A DNA stretch of 64,000 nt, from positions 84,474 to 148,473 of the forward strand of contig NZ_JACNMM010000011.1 in assembly GCF_020529025.1 (NCBI RefSeq). The letters are read 5' to 3'. Below the pieces are notes generated by a model that worked only from the letters and a program-made list of their open reading frames with translations, did no database searches and was not told where the DNA came from. The stretch comes from Oceaniglobus trochenteri (GTDB taxonomy: Bacteria; Pseudomonadota; Alphaproteobacteria; Rhodobacterales; Rhodobacteraceae). This document shows positions 34,242 to 42,829 of the stretch, in pieces (the first letter of the stretch is position 1; every line of letters begins with the position of its first letter). The translations under genes and the position numbers were made by a program.

Positions 34242-35435
34242 GTGCAGCAGATGTCGCAAACCACGGCCGACACCCCGCAGGCCGATGATCCGGTGCCACG
34301 GCGCGAGGTGACCCTCGCGAACTGGCGCCGGCAACCCTACAGCGGATGGGCCTTTTCCCATCTGCGAGAGATTGCGCCGACAGCCGCCATCAATCCGCAA
34401 CGCGGCAGGGAAACGCTTCCCGACATGGGCGGCGTGCTTTCCGAACCGATGGCGTTCGGAAATGACAGCAGGACGATTGGCGCGGTGCTGGGCCTGCTCA
34501 GCACCGATGTCCTGCTGGCCTGCCGGAACGGGCAGCCGACGCTTGGCTGGGTCGCGCCCCATGCGGATGCCAACGCGCCGCACCTGTTGTTCTCGGTGTC
34601 GAAATCCATCACCGGGCTTGTTGCCGGTGCCCTGGCCCAGGATGGCAGGTTGGACCCTTCGGCCCCTGTCGTGCACTATCTTCCCGAGTGCGCGGGATCG
34701 GCCTTCGAAGATGCCACCGTCCGAAACCTTCTCGACATGCGCGTTTCGATGAATGTGGACGAAACCTATGGCAACGACCTTGACTGGGGCGCCCGGTATC
34801 GCCGTGCCGTGCTTTGGGATCCGGCCCAGCCCGGCGAAAAGATCGACCTCCTGTCCCTTCTCTTCGACCTGCGCAAAGGGGACGAGGGCCATGGGCAGGC
34901 CTTCCGCTATCGTTCGGCCAACACCGATGTCCTTGGCGCCGTGATCAGCGCCGCGGCGGGCAAGGCCTTTCATGACGTTGCCGCCGAAACCCTCTGGGCG
35001 CCCATGCAGGCCCGGGGCGAAGCGCATATCGGCGTCGACGGCATCGGCACCGCCCTTACCGCCGGCGGGATTTCCTGCACCGCCTTCGACCTGGCCAGGA
35101 TAGGCGAACTTTTGCGCTGCGGCGGGGCTGTCGGCGGTAAACAGGTTCTTTCGCCGGACCTGGTGGAAGACACCCTGCATGGCGGTGACGCCGAAGCCTG
35201 GAACACGGGGGATTGGGGCAAAACGATGCCCGGCCACCGGTATCGCAACCAATGGTACGCCCGGGGTGACAGCGACGGTTGCTTCTTTGCCAAGGGCATT
35301 CACGGCCAGTGGCTTTACGTGAACCCGCGGCGGCAGGTGACAATCGTCAAGCTGTCCAGCCAGGACGTGGCGAAAGAGGAAACGACGAACGCCCTTACCC
35401 TTGCCCTGCTGGACGCGATTGCCGAACGCCTGTGA
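34242..35435 (+). CDS. Serine beta-lactamase-fold hydrolase (class C / NylB-like)
   Basis: A 397-residue penicillin-recognising-fold enzyme. The S-x-x-K catalytic motif is S-V-S-K at 118-121, and the second-element Tyr is in F-R-Y-R-S-A-N-T. There is no signal peptide, so it is cytoplasmic. This argues against a penicillinase and for an esterase or amidase of the 6-aminohexanoate-dimer hydrolase or EstB type. The GTG at 34242 has better spacing to GGAAGGA than the in-frame ATG at 34251. It follows the SnoaL-like gene by 42 bases and is probably cotranscribed with it. Confidence 0.82.
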   Translation: MQQMSQTTADTPQADDPVPRREVTLANWRRQPYSGWAFSHLREIAPTAAINPQRGRETLPDMGGVLSEPMAFGNDSRTIGAVLGLLSTDVLLACRNGQPTLGWVAPHADANAPHLLFSVSKSITGLVAGALAQDGRLDPSAPVVHYLPECAGSAFEDATVRNLLDMRVSMNVDETYGNDLDWGARYRRAVLWDPAQPGEKIDLLSLLFDLRKGDEGHGQAFRYRSANTDVLGAVISAAAGKAFHDVAAETLWAPMQARGEAHIGVDGIGTALTAGGISCTAFDLARIGELLRCGGAVGGKQVLSPDLVEDTLHGGDAEAWNTGDWGKTMPGHRYRNQWYARGDSDGCFFAKGIHGQWLYVNPRRQVTIVKLSSQDVAKEETTNALTLALLDAIAERL

Positions 35436-35459
35436 GCGGGCGCGTCGAAGGCCCCGCCC

Positions 35460-35855
35460 CTACCAGACCCCGGTCAGAACCAGCAGGGTGAAGATGCCCG
35501 CAATGGCCAGCGCCAGGCCCACGGCAAGCGATCCCAGATCCTTGGCGTGTTTCGCCTCGATCGACCATTCGGGCGAAATGCGGTTGACGATGACCTCGAT
35601 CGCGGTGTTCAGCGCCTCGACCATCAGAACCGCAAGGAACAGGCACAAGAGGATCATCCATTGCAGCAGGCTGGCCCCGTGCAGGAAGAACGCCAGCGCC
35701 GCCAGCCCGCCCGCCAAAAGCTCCAGCCGGGCGGCGGTTTCGCCCATCAGGCGCCGGAACCCGGCCATGGAATAGCCCGCGGCATTCACCACATGGGCCA
35801 GCCCGGCCCGCCGCCGGATCACGGGCTCGGCGCCGTTGATCGGTTGGTCACTCAC
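35460..35855 (-). CDS. dgkA: Diacylglycerol kinase, integral membrane
   Basis: A 131-residue protein with three membrane helices, close to the 122-residue E. coli enzyme. The active-site block E-A-L-N-T-A-I-E-V-I-V-N-R and K-D-L-G-S-L-A-V-G are intact. It phosphorylates diacylglycerol to phosphatidate. The GTG at 35855 overlaps the eptA stop codon as GTGA. The coupling makes biochemical sense, because EptA releases diacylglycerol when it uses phosphatidylethanolamine as donor. Confidence 0.92.
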   Translation of the reverse strand: MSDQPINGAEPVIRRRAGLAHVVNAAGYSMAGFRRLMGETAARLELLAGGLAALAFFLHGASLLQWMILLCLFLAVLMVEALNTAIEVIVNRISPEWSIEAKHAKDLGSLAVGLALAIAGIFTLLVLTGVW

Positions 35856-37501
35856 AAGATGTCCTTTCCGCGACAACCTGCCGTCAGGTCCAGCCCATCC
35901 TGACGGACCGTGGTTTCGATGTCCATCAACCCCAGCACCGTGTGAAACACGTTGTCGTGGCTGATCGGCTGGTCCACCATCTGCGCCAGGCAGTCGCTGT
36001 TCAGGCCCATCACCTTTCCGAACCTCTTTGACAGCCACAGAACCAGGGGCACGCGGGTCTGTTCGCTAGGGGCCATGAAGGCCGGGGCGGCGTGCAGGTA
36101 CAGGCCGTTCTCGCCCAGGGATTCGCCATGGTCGGAAACATAGAGCATCGCGGGAACAACCCCCTGCGCCGCCGCCAGCCTGTCGATGGTTGCCGAAAGA
36201 ACGCGGTCGGTCTCGCGGATCGAATTGTCGTAGGCATTCACGATCTCATCGGTGGTGCAGTCGGAAAACTGCGACGTGCGGCAATCGGGGCGGAAGGCGG
36301 CCGCATCCTCGGGATAGCGCAGGTAATAGGATGGCCCGTGACTGCCGATCATGTGCAGCACCAGAACCGTGTCGTCCTGAATTTCGGCCAGCGTCTTGTC
36401 GATCACCGGCAGGAAGGCGCTGTCGGTGCATTCCACATCGCAGGCTCCCGGCGCCAGCGTGGCATCGACAATCTGCCAGCCGGTGCGCGCCGCGACCGCC
36501 TGATCGCCGGTGTTGTTGTCCCACCAGCGGGCCGACAGGCCGGCATGGGCCAGCACATCCAGCAGGGTTTCATGGCCAAGGTAGGCTTCGCGAGAATAGT
36601 CCGCCTTGGACAGCGGTGAAAACATGCAGGGCACCGAAACGGCCGTCGAGGTGCCGCAGGAGGTGACATCCTGAAAGGCCAGAACGCCACGCCTGCGCAA
36701 TTCGGGGGTGGTGTCGCGGTCATATCCGTTCAGCCCGAAGTTCTGGGCGCGGACCGTTTCCCCCACGAAGACCACCAGAAGAACCGGCGACCTCGCCGCC
36801 GCCAGCCTGCTGCCGGGCCGGGCATCGGCCCCGACGGGTGCGGCGACAGGATCGGCCGTCTTCCATTCCTCGCGGGCGAAACGCCCCACCGCCCAAAGCG
36901 ACGCCCCGGGCTGATAGGCGCCCATCAGGTCGTGACTTTCGCGCAGCATCGCCGAATAGTCCTTGTAGTTCACGAACAGCGCCCCGACCGTCAGCGCGGC
37001 GCAAAGGCCCACCCCCAGCGGCCAACGCCAAAGCTGGTGCAGCGGGGCCACCCGGCGCACGCGCGGCCAGAACACCAGCGCGGCAGGCAGGACACCGGTC
37101 AGCAGGATCGCCCCGATCATCCGCGGCGTCACCAGGTGGCGCGATTCCGTGGCGGTGGTTTCCAGGATATTGCGCACCATCTCGCGGTCGATCAGGATTC
37201 CCATGGTGCCCTCATAGAAATGGGCGCTGGCGGCGATCACGATCAGCAGGGCCGCCACCGGTTTCTGAAGGCGCGAGGGGCCCGCCAGCTCAAGCAGCAG
37301 CAGGGTCAGCAGCCAGAGCGCGACACCAAAGACCGCCGCCTTCGACGGCGCATCCGGAAACTGTGCCAAAAGGCGATGCCAGACACCGGAATTGAGACAG
37401 GCGACGATATAGGTGGCAACGAATAGGTTCAGAACGGTATGGGGCAGAACGGGCCGGAACATGCGGCCTTGGCGGGGCGGGGTCGGATATTGCTGGGTCA
37501 T
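35852..37501 (-). CDS. eptA: Lipid A phosphoethanolamine transferase
   Basis: A 549-residue EptA-family enzyme that adds phosphoethanolamine to lipid A. Five N-terminal helices (about 15-190) precede a periplasmic sulfatase-like domain. The Zn site and nucleophile are present: Glu in FVGETVRAQNFGLNGY, Thr in SCGTSTAVSVPCMFS and the Asp-His pair in YVSDHGESLGENG. Periplasmic cysteines for disulfides are retained. The ATG at 37501 begins MTQQYPTPPRQ; the longer upstream reading crosses the regulatory region and was rejected. The gene is divergent from a PmrAB-like two-component system. Confidence 0.93.
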   Translation of the reverse strand: MTQQYPTPPRQGRMFRPVLPHTVLNLFVATYIVACLNSGVWHRLLAQFPDAPSKAAVFGVALWLLTLLLLELAGPSRLQKPVAALLIVIAASAHFYEGTMGILIDREMVRNILETTATESRHLVTPRMIGAILLTGVLPAALVFWPRVRRVAPLHQLWRWPLGVGLCAALTVGALFVNYKDYSAMLRESHDLMGAYQPGASLWAVGRFAREEWKTADPVAAPVGADARPGSRLAAARSPVLLVVFVGETVRAQNFGLNGYDRDTTPELRRRGVLAFQDVTSCGTSTAVSVPCMFSPLSKADYSREAYLGHETLLDVLAHAGLSARWWDNNTGDQAVAARTGWQIVDATLAPGACDVECTDSAFLPVIDKTLAEIQDDTVLVLHMIGSHGPSYYLRYPEDAAAFRPDCRTSQFSDCTTDEIVNAYDNSIRETDRVLSATIDRLAAAQGVVPAMLYVSDHGESLGENGLYLHAAPAFMAPSEQTRVPLVLWLSKRFGKVMGLNSDCLAQMVDQPISHDNVFHTVLGLMDIETTVRQDGLDLTAGCRGKDIL

Positions 37502-37556
37502 CGGCCTTTTTCGGTTCAAGCGCTTGTGGCAATGACCGGCTGTCTGGGGGGCGAAG

Positions 37557-37573
37557 ATTACGCCAACCTTACG
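37557..37573. promoter_or_regulatory. Candidate PmrA-like box between eptA and the response regulator
   Basis: The direct repeat ATTACG-N5-CTTACG has the 6-5-6 layout of OmpR/PmrA-family sites (one half-site per helical turn). It lies 56 bases upstream of eptA and 54 bases upstream of the response-regulator gene, so it could serve both divergent promoters. Confidence 0.5.
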
Positions 37574-37626
37574 GAAGGCCCCCGAACCCGCTATCAGGGG
37601 CAAGGTTGCAGAGGGGCAGACCGGCC

Positions 37627-38286
37627 ATGCGATTGCTTGTTGTCGAAGACGAACCCGATCTTGCGGGCGCCGTGGCAGACCATTTGCGCGCCGCCGATCA
37701 TGCCGTCGATCTGGCGCCCACGCTGGAGGATGGTCAGGCGGCGGTGCGCGCAACCGCCTATGACCTCGTGCTGCTGGATCTGCGGCTGCCCGACGGCGAC
37801 GGACTGACCCTGTTGCGCGGGCTGCGTGACCGTGGGGCGGCGACGCCGGTTCTCATCGTCACCGCCCGCGACAGGATCATGGAGCGGATCGCGGGGCTTG
37901 AGGCAGGAGCCGACGATTACCTCGTGAAGCCCTATGACCTTGACGAAATGCTGGCCCGGGTCACGGCGATCCTGCGGCGGGCCGACAACAGCCGCGCCCC
38001 CGAACGCAGCTTCGGGCAGATCCGCATCCTGCCTGCCCGCAAGGCGGTGTTTCTGGGAGACGAGCCGGTCAGCCTGACCCGCAAGGAATGGTCGATCCTC
38101 GACCGGCTCAGCCGCCGGCCCGACGTGACGGTCAGCCGGAGCGAGCTGGAAGACGCCATCTATGGCCACGGCGACGAGGTGGAAAGCAACGCCATCGAGG
38201 CGCATGTCAGCCGCCTGCGCGCCAAGCTGGGGCGCGGCGCGGTGGAAACCATGCGCGGCTTCGGCTATCGGATGGGCCGCGGATGA
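37627..38286 (+). CDS. OmpR/PmrA-family response regulator
   Basis: A 219-residue regulator. The receiver domain (1-115) has the acidic pair in VVEDEPD, phospho-acceptor Asp in L-V-L-L-D-L-R-L-P near residue 51, the Thr of VTARD and Lys in LVKPYD. The winged-helix output domain (125-219) follows. The ATG at 37627 sits 10 bases after GAGGGG; a TTG 21 bases upstream is less likely. It overlaps the kinase gene by 4 bases. By position it is the likely activator of eptA-dgkA. Confidence 0.92.
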   Translation: MRLLVVEDEPDLAGAVADHLRAADHAVDLAPTLEDGQAAVRATAYDLVLLDLRLPDGDGLTLLRGLRDRGAATPVLIVTARDRIMERIAGLEAGADDYLVKPYDLDEMLARVTAILRRADNSRAPERSFGQIRILPARKAVFLGDEPVSLTRKEWSILDRLSRRPDVTVSRSELEDAIYGHGDEVESNAIEAHVSRLRAKLGRGAVETMRGFGYRMGRG

Positions 38287-39641
38287 CGCGCCGGCACAGC
38301 CTTGCCGCCCGCCTGTCGCGCCATGTCACGGCGGGCTTTGCGGCGGTCTGGCTTCTTGCGCTGGTGGCCACGGCCCTTGCCCTGATGGCCGAGCAGGAGG
38401 AACTGGCCGACATCACGATCCAGCGGACGGCACAGGTTTTCCTGCCCGCCGTGGCCAGCGATTTCCGCCAGCGCAACCCCGATGCCGCCGCCCTGCCCGT
38501 CGAGGTGCAGGGCGCGCCCCGCTTCGACCCGGCGGGCGACACCATCGACAAAACACTGGTCTATCGCCTGCTGGATCGTTCGGGGCGTGGCCTCATGCAA
38601 TCGCGGGCGCCCGAGGATACCGTCTATCCCGACAGCATCGCCCAGGGCTTTGCCCGTACCGCCAGCCATGTCTTCTATACCACCGCGCCCAACGCAGAGG
38701 GGTTCATCATGCAGGTGGGCGATCTGCGGGCCGAGCGGTTCGAGGCCTATGCCGACAGCTTCCTTGCGCTGACCCTGCCGATGCTGGCCATCCTTCCCCT
38801 GGCCTGGCTTCTGGTGGGCTGGATCGGGCGCCGTTCGCTGGCCCCGCTGGATCGTCTGCGTGACGAGATCGCGCAGCGTGGCGATGCCCGGCTTGATCCG
38901 ATCGAGGCGGAAGATCAGCCCGACGAACTGCGCGCGATCACGGCGACGCTCAACGGGTTCATGATCCGGCTGTCCCGGGCGCTGGACGGCGAACGCGCCT
39001 TCGCCACCAATGCCGCGCACGAATTGCGCACGCCGGTGGCCATTGCCCTGGCCCAGGTGCAGCGGCTGCGTGCCGAAGCCCCCGGCGCCCCCCAGGACAG
39101 CCGCCTTGCCGCCATCGAAGAGGCGCTGAAGCGGATGACGCGGCTTGTGGTGCGGCTTTTGCAACTGGCCCGCACCGATGCCGGGATCGGCCTGTCGGAC
39201 CAGACCCGGGATATCCGCGCGCTGCTTGACCTGATGCTTGAGGACATCCGCCGCGATCCGGCCCGCGCACCCCGGTTGCGGGCCGCCCTGCCCGATGGCC
39301 CCGTCATGGCCAGGATCGACCCCGACGCCCTGGCGATGCTGGTGGGCAACCTGATCGACAACGCCTTTCAACATGCCCCCGCCGCGTCACCCGTAAGCGT
39401 CACGCTGTCACCGGGCGGCACGATCCGCGTGCAGAACGATGGGCCGGTCATTCCCCCCGATACCCTCAGGCGGCTGAGCGAACGCTTTCACCGCGGAACG
39501 GCCCGGGGGGAAGGGTTCGGGCTTGGGCTGCACATTGCCGAAAGGATCGCCCATCACACCGGCGGCACGTTCGAAATCGTCTCGCCCCGGCCCGGCAGCG
39601 AGCAGGGGTTTCAGGCCAGCTTTACCGCCCCGACAGAATAA
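38283..39641 (+). CDS. Membrane sensor histidine kinase, PmrB/QseC-like
   Basis: A 452-residue kinase. Helix 1 is about 15-37, a periplasmic sensor domain about 38-158, helix 2 about 160-180, then HAMP. The H-box A-T-N-A-A-H-E-L-R-T-P is near residue 243. The ATPase domain has LIDNAFQHA (N-box) and GEGFGLGLHIAERI (G2). The sensor region shows no dense Glu-x-x-Glu iron-binding motif of the classical PmrB type, so the signal may differ. It is coupled by ATGA to the response regulator. Confidence 0.92.
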   Translation: MTRRHSLAARLSRHVTAGFAAVWLLALVATALALMAEQEELADITIQRTAQVFLPAVASDFRQRNPDAAALPVEVQGAPRFDPAGDTIDKTLVYRLLDRSGRGLMQSRAPEDTVYPDSIAQGFARTASHVFYTTAPNAEGFIMQVGDLRAERFEAYADSFLALTLPMLAILPLAWLLVGWIGRRSLAPLDRLRDEIAQRGDARLDPIEAEDQPDELRAITATLNGFMIRLSRALDGERAFATNAAHELRTPVAIALAQVQRLRAEAPGAPQDSRLAAIEEALKRMTRLVVRLLQLARTDAGIGLSDQTRDIRALLDLMLEDIRRDPARAPRLRAALPDGPVMARIDPDALAMLVGNLIDNAFQHAPAASPVSVTLSPGGTIRVQNDGPVIPPDTLRRLSERFHRGTARGEGFGLGLHIAERIAHHTGGTFEIVSPRPGSEQGFQASFTAPTE

Positions 39642-39656
39642 GCCCCGCGCGGCGGA

Positions 39657-40193
39657 TCAGCAGAGCGGCGCCAACTGGGGCGCGCGGGCGTCGGATACCG
39701 GCCTCTTGCCGAACATCGCCGTCCGTGCTCCATCAGCGGCAAGCCATTTCGAATTGTAGGACCGCACAAGGCATTCGTTGGCACAGATCGCGCAATCCGA
39801 GTCGGTGAAGATGGCGAAATAGCGGATCGAGCTGCATTCCTCGTATTTCGCCTTCCCCGCCTCGATCTGGTCGGCGCAGCGGGCCAGCTCAAGCCCTGTC
39901 GTTCCCCGGTGCGAACGGCGGGACAGGAAAATCTGCTGTGCGGGTGAAGTGATGAGGTCTTCCAGCGGCCGCGCCCCGCTCAGCGATCCACGCCTCAGGC
40001 GGACCGGCTGAAGCAGGTCCTCCGACAGGTCTTTGCGCCGGGGATCGAATTCTGCGCTGCGCGAAAGGATGTCGACGATCAGATGCATGCTGTCGGTGAG
40101 GGGGCTGTAAACCTGGTCACCCGGCAGAAGGTCCTGGATCGGCACCGTGGTTCCGTTGGGATGGGTGGTGATTCTGGTTCCGTCGGCAAGCAT
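39657..40193 (-). CDS. Degenerate Hint-fold protein without nucleophile
   Basis: A 178-residue protein resembling the Hint_2 domain common in Rhodobacteraceae: I-T-T-H-P-N-G-T-T-V-P-I-Q-D-L-L-P-G-D-Q-V at the start and P-V-R-L-R-R-G-S-L, L-I-T-S-P-A-Q-Q-I-F-L in the middle. The chain begins (M-L-A-D-G-T) where the Hint nucleophile Cys would be, and the block-B His is Gln (S-P-A-Q-Q). Both autoprocessing residues are thus missing. A C-terminal part holds several cysteines (CSSIRYFAIF, CAICANEC, final Cys). GGGAG precedes the ATG. The neighbour at 40256 is an intact Hint protein. Confidence 0.65.
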   Translation of the reverse strand: MLADGTRITTHPNGTTVPIQDLLPGDQVYSPLTDSMHLIVDILSRSAEFDPRRKDLSEDLLQPVRLRRGSLSGARPLEDLITSPAQQIFLSRRSHRGTTGLELARCADQIEAGKAKYEECSSIRYFAIFTDSDCAICANECLVRSYNSKWLAADGARTAMFGKRPVSDARAPQLAPLC

Positions 40194-40255
40194 TGGTTCA
40201 ATCTCCCGTCAGGGTTTCATGGATCGGGCGGACGCCGGGGCCCACCCGCTCTGCG

Positions 40256-41224
40256 TCAGGCGGCCCCCTGGAACATTGCCGCGATTTCAAATGATTTGAT
40301 CCGCGCCCGCACCCGTTGGGGGAAACTCTTCTTCATGGCGGCGACATTCGGGAAAATATCCAGCAATTCCTCGCGCTTGTGCGTCAAAAGGCTGTCTGTA
40401 GCCAGATCGCCCAGAAACAGGCTTTCCACCGGCAGGCCATGGGCCCAGATAACGTGATGCTGTTCAAACAGGATGTGGCAGTATTCAATTTCGGCGCAAT
40501 CCTCGAGCCGCACAACCGACTTTCCGTTTACCAGCGACTTCGCGATTGCAAGAACTTCCTCTTCACCAGTGAAATAATCGACTTCCCATCCGTCGAACAT
40601 CACCGAGTGCTGAGGCGAAACCGTCAGGTCGCAAAATGGCCGGCCTTCTCCAAAGGCATCCTTGCGGATCATGATTGGCAGGTGTTTCTGCATTTCCGGG
40701 CAATGCACGAAATCGACATGCTGGCGCCCGGTCCAGCAAACGGTCTGCAGGCCGCCGTCCAGCGTGTGGACCTGGTCGCCCGGGCGGATTTCCCTGATGG
40801 GGCGAAGCCCCTCGGCCGTGCGCACCAGGGTGTCTCCGGCCAGGCACAGAGGCACGGCGACGTCGTTGGGAAACAACAGCGGCACCGAAACACCGACCAG
40901 GATCTCGGCCCCGTCGGGCAGGCCCGGGAAATAGATGTAGGTATCGTCGATAAGGCCGCTTTCCACGGTAATGCGAACCGGCGTCAACGAAAGATTCACA
41001 CTTACACCGCCAACCTTGGCAACGATCAGCTGTGGGCCGATTGCCTGTTCGATTGCGTTGATGGTGACAGGGTTGCCGTCCAATTCGGCGGACTGGTTGT
41101 TGCCGGTCTGATCAGGGATTTCAAAGAACTTGTCGTCCACGTCCTGCAGCGTCAGCAATGCGTCGCCTGGCCCGGATACCAAACCCAAAACGGGGTCATA
41201 GAGAATAATAGACTTGCTCGGCAT
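40256..41224 (-). CDS. Hint-domain (Hedgehog/intein-type) protein
   Basis: A 322-residue protein with an N-terminal domain of about 126 residues that I do not recognise, followed by a Hint_2 domain. Block A is C-L-A-G-D-T-L-V-R-T with Cys127 as the presumed nucleophile, then P-I-R-E-I-R-P-G-D-Q-V, and block B S-P-Q-H-S-V-M-F with the catalytic His. Such domains cleave the peptide bond before Cys. No signal peptide is seen. GCAGGAG precedes the ATG at 41224. The Hint part reaches the C-terminus, so cleavage would release the N-terminal domain. Confidence 0.8.
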   Translation of the reverse strand: MPSKSIILYDPVLGLVSGPGDALLTLQDVDDKFFEIPDQTGNNQSAELDGNPVTINAIEQAIGPQLIVAKVGGVSVNLSLTPVRITVESGLIDDTYIYFPGLPDGAEILVGVSVPLLFPNDVAVPLCLAGDTLVRTAEGLRPIREIRPGDQVHTLDGGLQTVCWTGRQHVDFVHCPEMQKHLPIMIRKDAFGEGRPFCDLTVSPQHSVMFDGWEVDYFTGEEEVLAIAKSLVNGKSVVRLEDCAEIEYCHILFEQHHVIWAHGLPVESLFLGDLATDSLLTHKREELLDIFPNVAAMKKSFPQRVRARIKSFEIAAMFQGAA

Positions 41225-41581
41225 TTCTGTCTCCTGCGGCTGATCCAACACCTGGGTGGTAATTCAAATCATGGAGACAACTTATGGTTGTTTTATGGCC
41301 TCGCCAAGACAATAGATGACCTGGGCACTGCAGGTTGCAAAGCCGGAAACAATAGGGGGATTCTTAGCGGAAAGCAGGCAATCCCGGATCAATTGGCCTG
41401 CAATCAAGAAACGAATCACTGGACGCCGTCAGCGGAATTGCAATCGAAACCGTCGGGAATTGTGGCAAGGGTCAGCGCCTGCCACGGGCGCGCCAAATTC
41501 GTTAACCAATCCCGAGGGCGGCAATCGCGCACCCCGGCATCCGAATCCTTCAGGAAAAGCCCAGATCGCGGGCAGGCCGGG
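41225..41581. other. 357-bp intergenic region upstream of the Hint gene
   Basis: It lies between the Hint-gene start and the end of the DUF475 gene, both on the minus strand. It is richer in A+T near 41265-41380 than the flanking genes and probably holds the Hint promoter. No gene or clear palindrome was recognised. Confidence 0.4.
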
Positions 41582-42619
41582 TCAGCGCGCCCTGCGCGAG
41601 GCCTGGAAGGCCAGCCCGATCAGGAACACCCCGCCAAGGCCGGTGATCACCTCGGGAACATGGACGATGGTGTGGGCATACATGATGACCGACAGCAGCA
41701 GGATGGCATAGAAGGCCCCATGCTCAAGATAGCGGTATTCGACAAGGGTGCCCTTTTCCACCAGCATGATGGTCATCGAACGGACGTACATCGCCCCGAT
41801 CCCCAGGCCGATGGCGATCACGAACAGGTTCTGTGACAGTGCAAAGGCACCGATCACGCCGTCGAACGAGAAACTGGCATCCAGCACCTCAAGATAGAGG
41901 AAGGCGCCAAAGCCGCCCTTTACCACGCCGTCCACCACCGTGCGCCGGTCCAGCACCCGGCCCAGGATTTCGACCAGCAGAAAGGTCATCAATCCGTAAA
42001 GCGCGGAAACGATGAAGGTCGTCGCCTTTTCGTCGGGCAGGAACCGCGAAAAGCCCAGCAACAGCGCCAAGACGATGGCCACCTCGATTCCGCGGACCGA
42101 GGCCATGCCGATGAAGCGCCTCTCAAGTGGGCCGAACCAGTGAACGTCCTTCTCGGGGTCGAAGAAGAAGCCAAGCGCCACCATCATCAGGAAGGTGCCC
42201 CCGAAGGCCGAGATCGAAAGCTGCGCGCCGCGCATCATCGCGGCGTATTGATCAGGCTCGGCCACGGCAAGGCGCATTGCCTCGATCGGGCCGATGCCGG
42301 CGGCCACCACGACCACCGCCAACGGAAAGACGATCCGCATGCCGAAGACGGCGATCAGGATGCCCCAGGTCAGGAAACGGCGCTGCCAGGCCGGGGTCAT
42401 GTGTTTCAGCTTGTTGGCGTTGACGATCGCGTTGTCGAAACTGAGCGAGATTTCAAGGATCGCCAGGATCGTGCAGATGAAGAGGATCGAAAGCGTGCCC
42501 GACAGGGTGTGCGTGAAGGCCCAGCCGATCCAGGCCCCCAGGGCCAGCCCCAGCGCAGTGACAAGAAACGATCCCCGGAAATAGTGCAGCGTCGGTTTCG
42601 GGGATGATGTCGATGACAT
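41582..42619 (-). CDS. DUF475 / TerC-like integral membrane protein
   Basis: A 345-residue protein with about nine hydrophobic helices. The TerC-superfamily acidic motif is visible twice: E-I-S-L-S-F-D-N-A-I-V-N-A-N near residue 56 and E-V-L-D-A-S-F-S-F-D-G-V-I-G near 245. In related TerC/Alx/MntP-like families these acidic positions bind metal ions, often manganese. No other tellurite or metal-stress genes are adjacent. It is monocistronic as far as can be seen. Confidence 0.85.
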   Translation of the reverse strand: MSSTSSPKPTLHYFRGSFLVTALGLALGAWIGWAFTHTLSGTLSILFICTILAILEISLSFDNAIVNANKLKHMTPAWQRRFLTWGILIAVFGMRIVFPLAVVVVAAGIGPIEAMRLAVAEPDQYAAMMRGAQLSISAFGGTFLMMVALGFFFDPEKDVHWFGPLERRFIGMASVRGIEVAIVLALLLGFSRFLPDEKATTFIVSALYGLMTFLLVEILGRVLDRRTVVDGVVKGGFGAFLYLEVLDASFSFDGVIGAFALSQNLFVIAIGLGIGAMYVRSMTIMLVEKGTLVEYRYLEHGAFYAILLLSVIMYAHTIVHVPEVITGLGGVFLIGLAFQASRRAR

Positions 42620-42785
42620 TCGCTGGCCTCTCTGCGCGATTCTTGGCTGACGGACCGTGCAAAGGGCCTCCGTCGGCAGGTATGCACAGCGGGGCGCACT
42701 GACAACCGCCCGGGGCGTGAAAGATGGTAAATAAATGCCCCGGCACGGGCCTGTGCGCGGGGCAAGGGGGCGATACGGCCCCTGC

Positions 42786-42814
42786 CCTTTCCGGGGCCGA
42801 TCACCCCGGAAAGG
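42786..42814. terminator. Strong hairpin ending the CUT2 catabolic operon
   Basis: An 11-bp perfect stem (CCTTTCCGGGG / CCCCGGAAAGG) with a 7-base loop begins 16 bases after the last gene of the minus-strand operon. No T-run follows, but its strength and position fit a transcript end. Confidence 0.65.
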
Positions 42815-42829
42815 ATGGCTTTCGCCCGG

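Noticed and set aside
32919..35303. A 794-codon minus-strand open frame
   Set aside because: It is antisense to SnoaL-like gene D and the beta-lactamase-fold gene, both well supported by motifs.
34242..35435. Beta-lactam resistance gene
   Set aside because: There is no signal peptide and the neighbours are catabolic; the fold is shared by many esterases and amidases.
41582..42619. Tellurite resistance gene terC
   Set aside because: It belongs to the related DUF475 group; no other ter genes are nearby, so a tellurite role is not supported.
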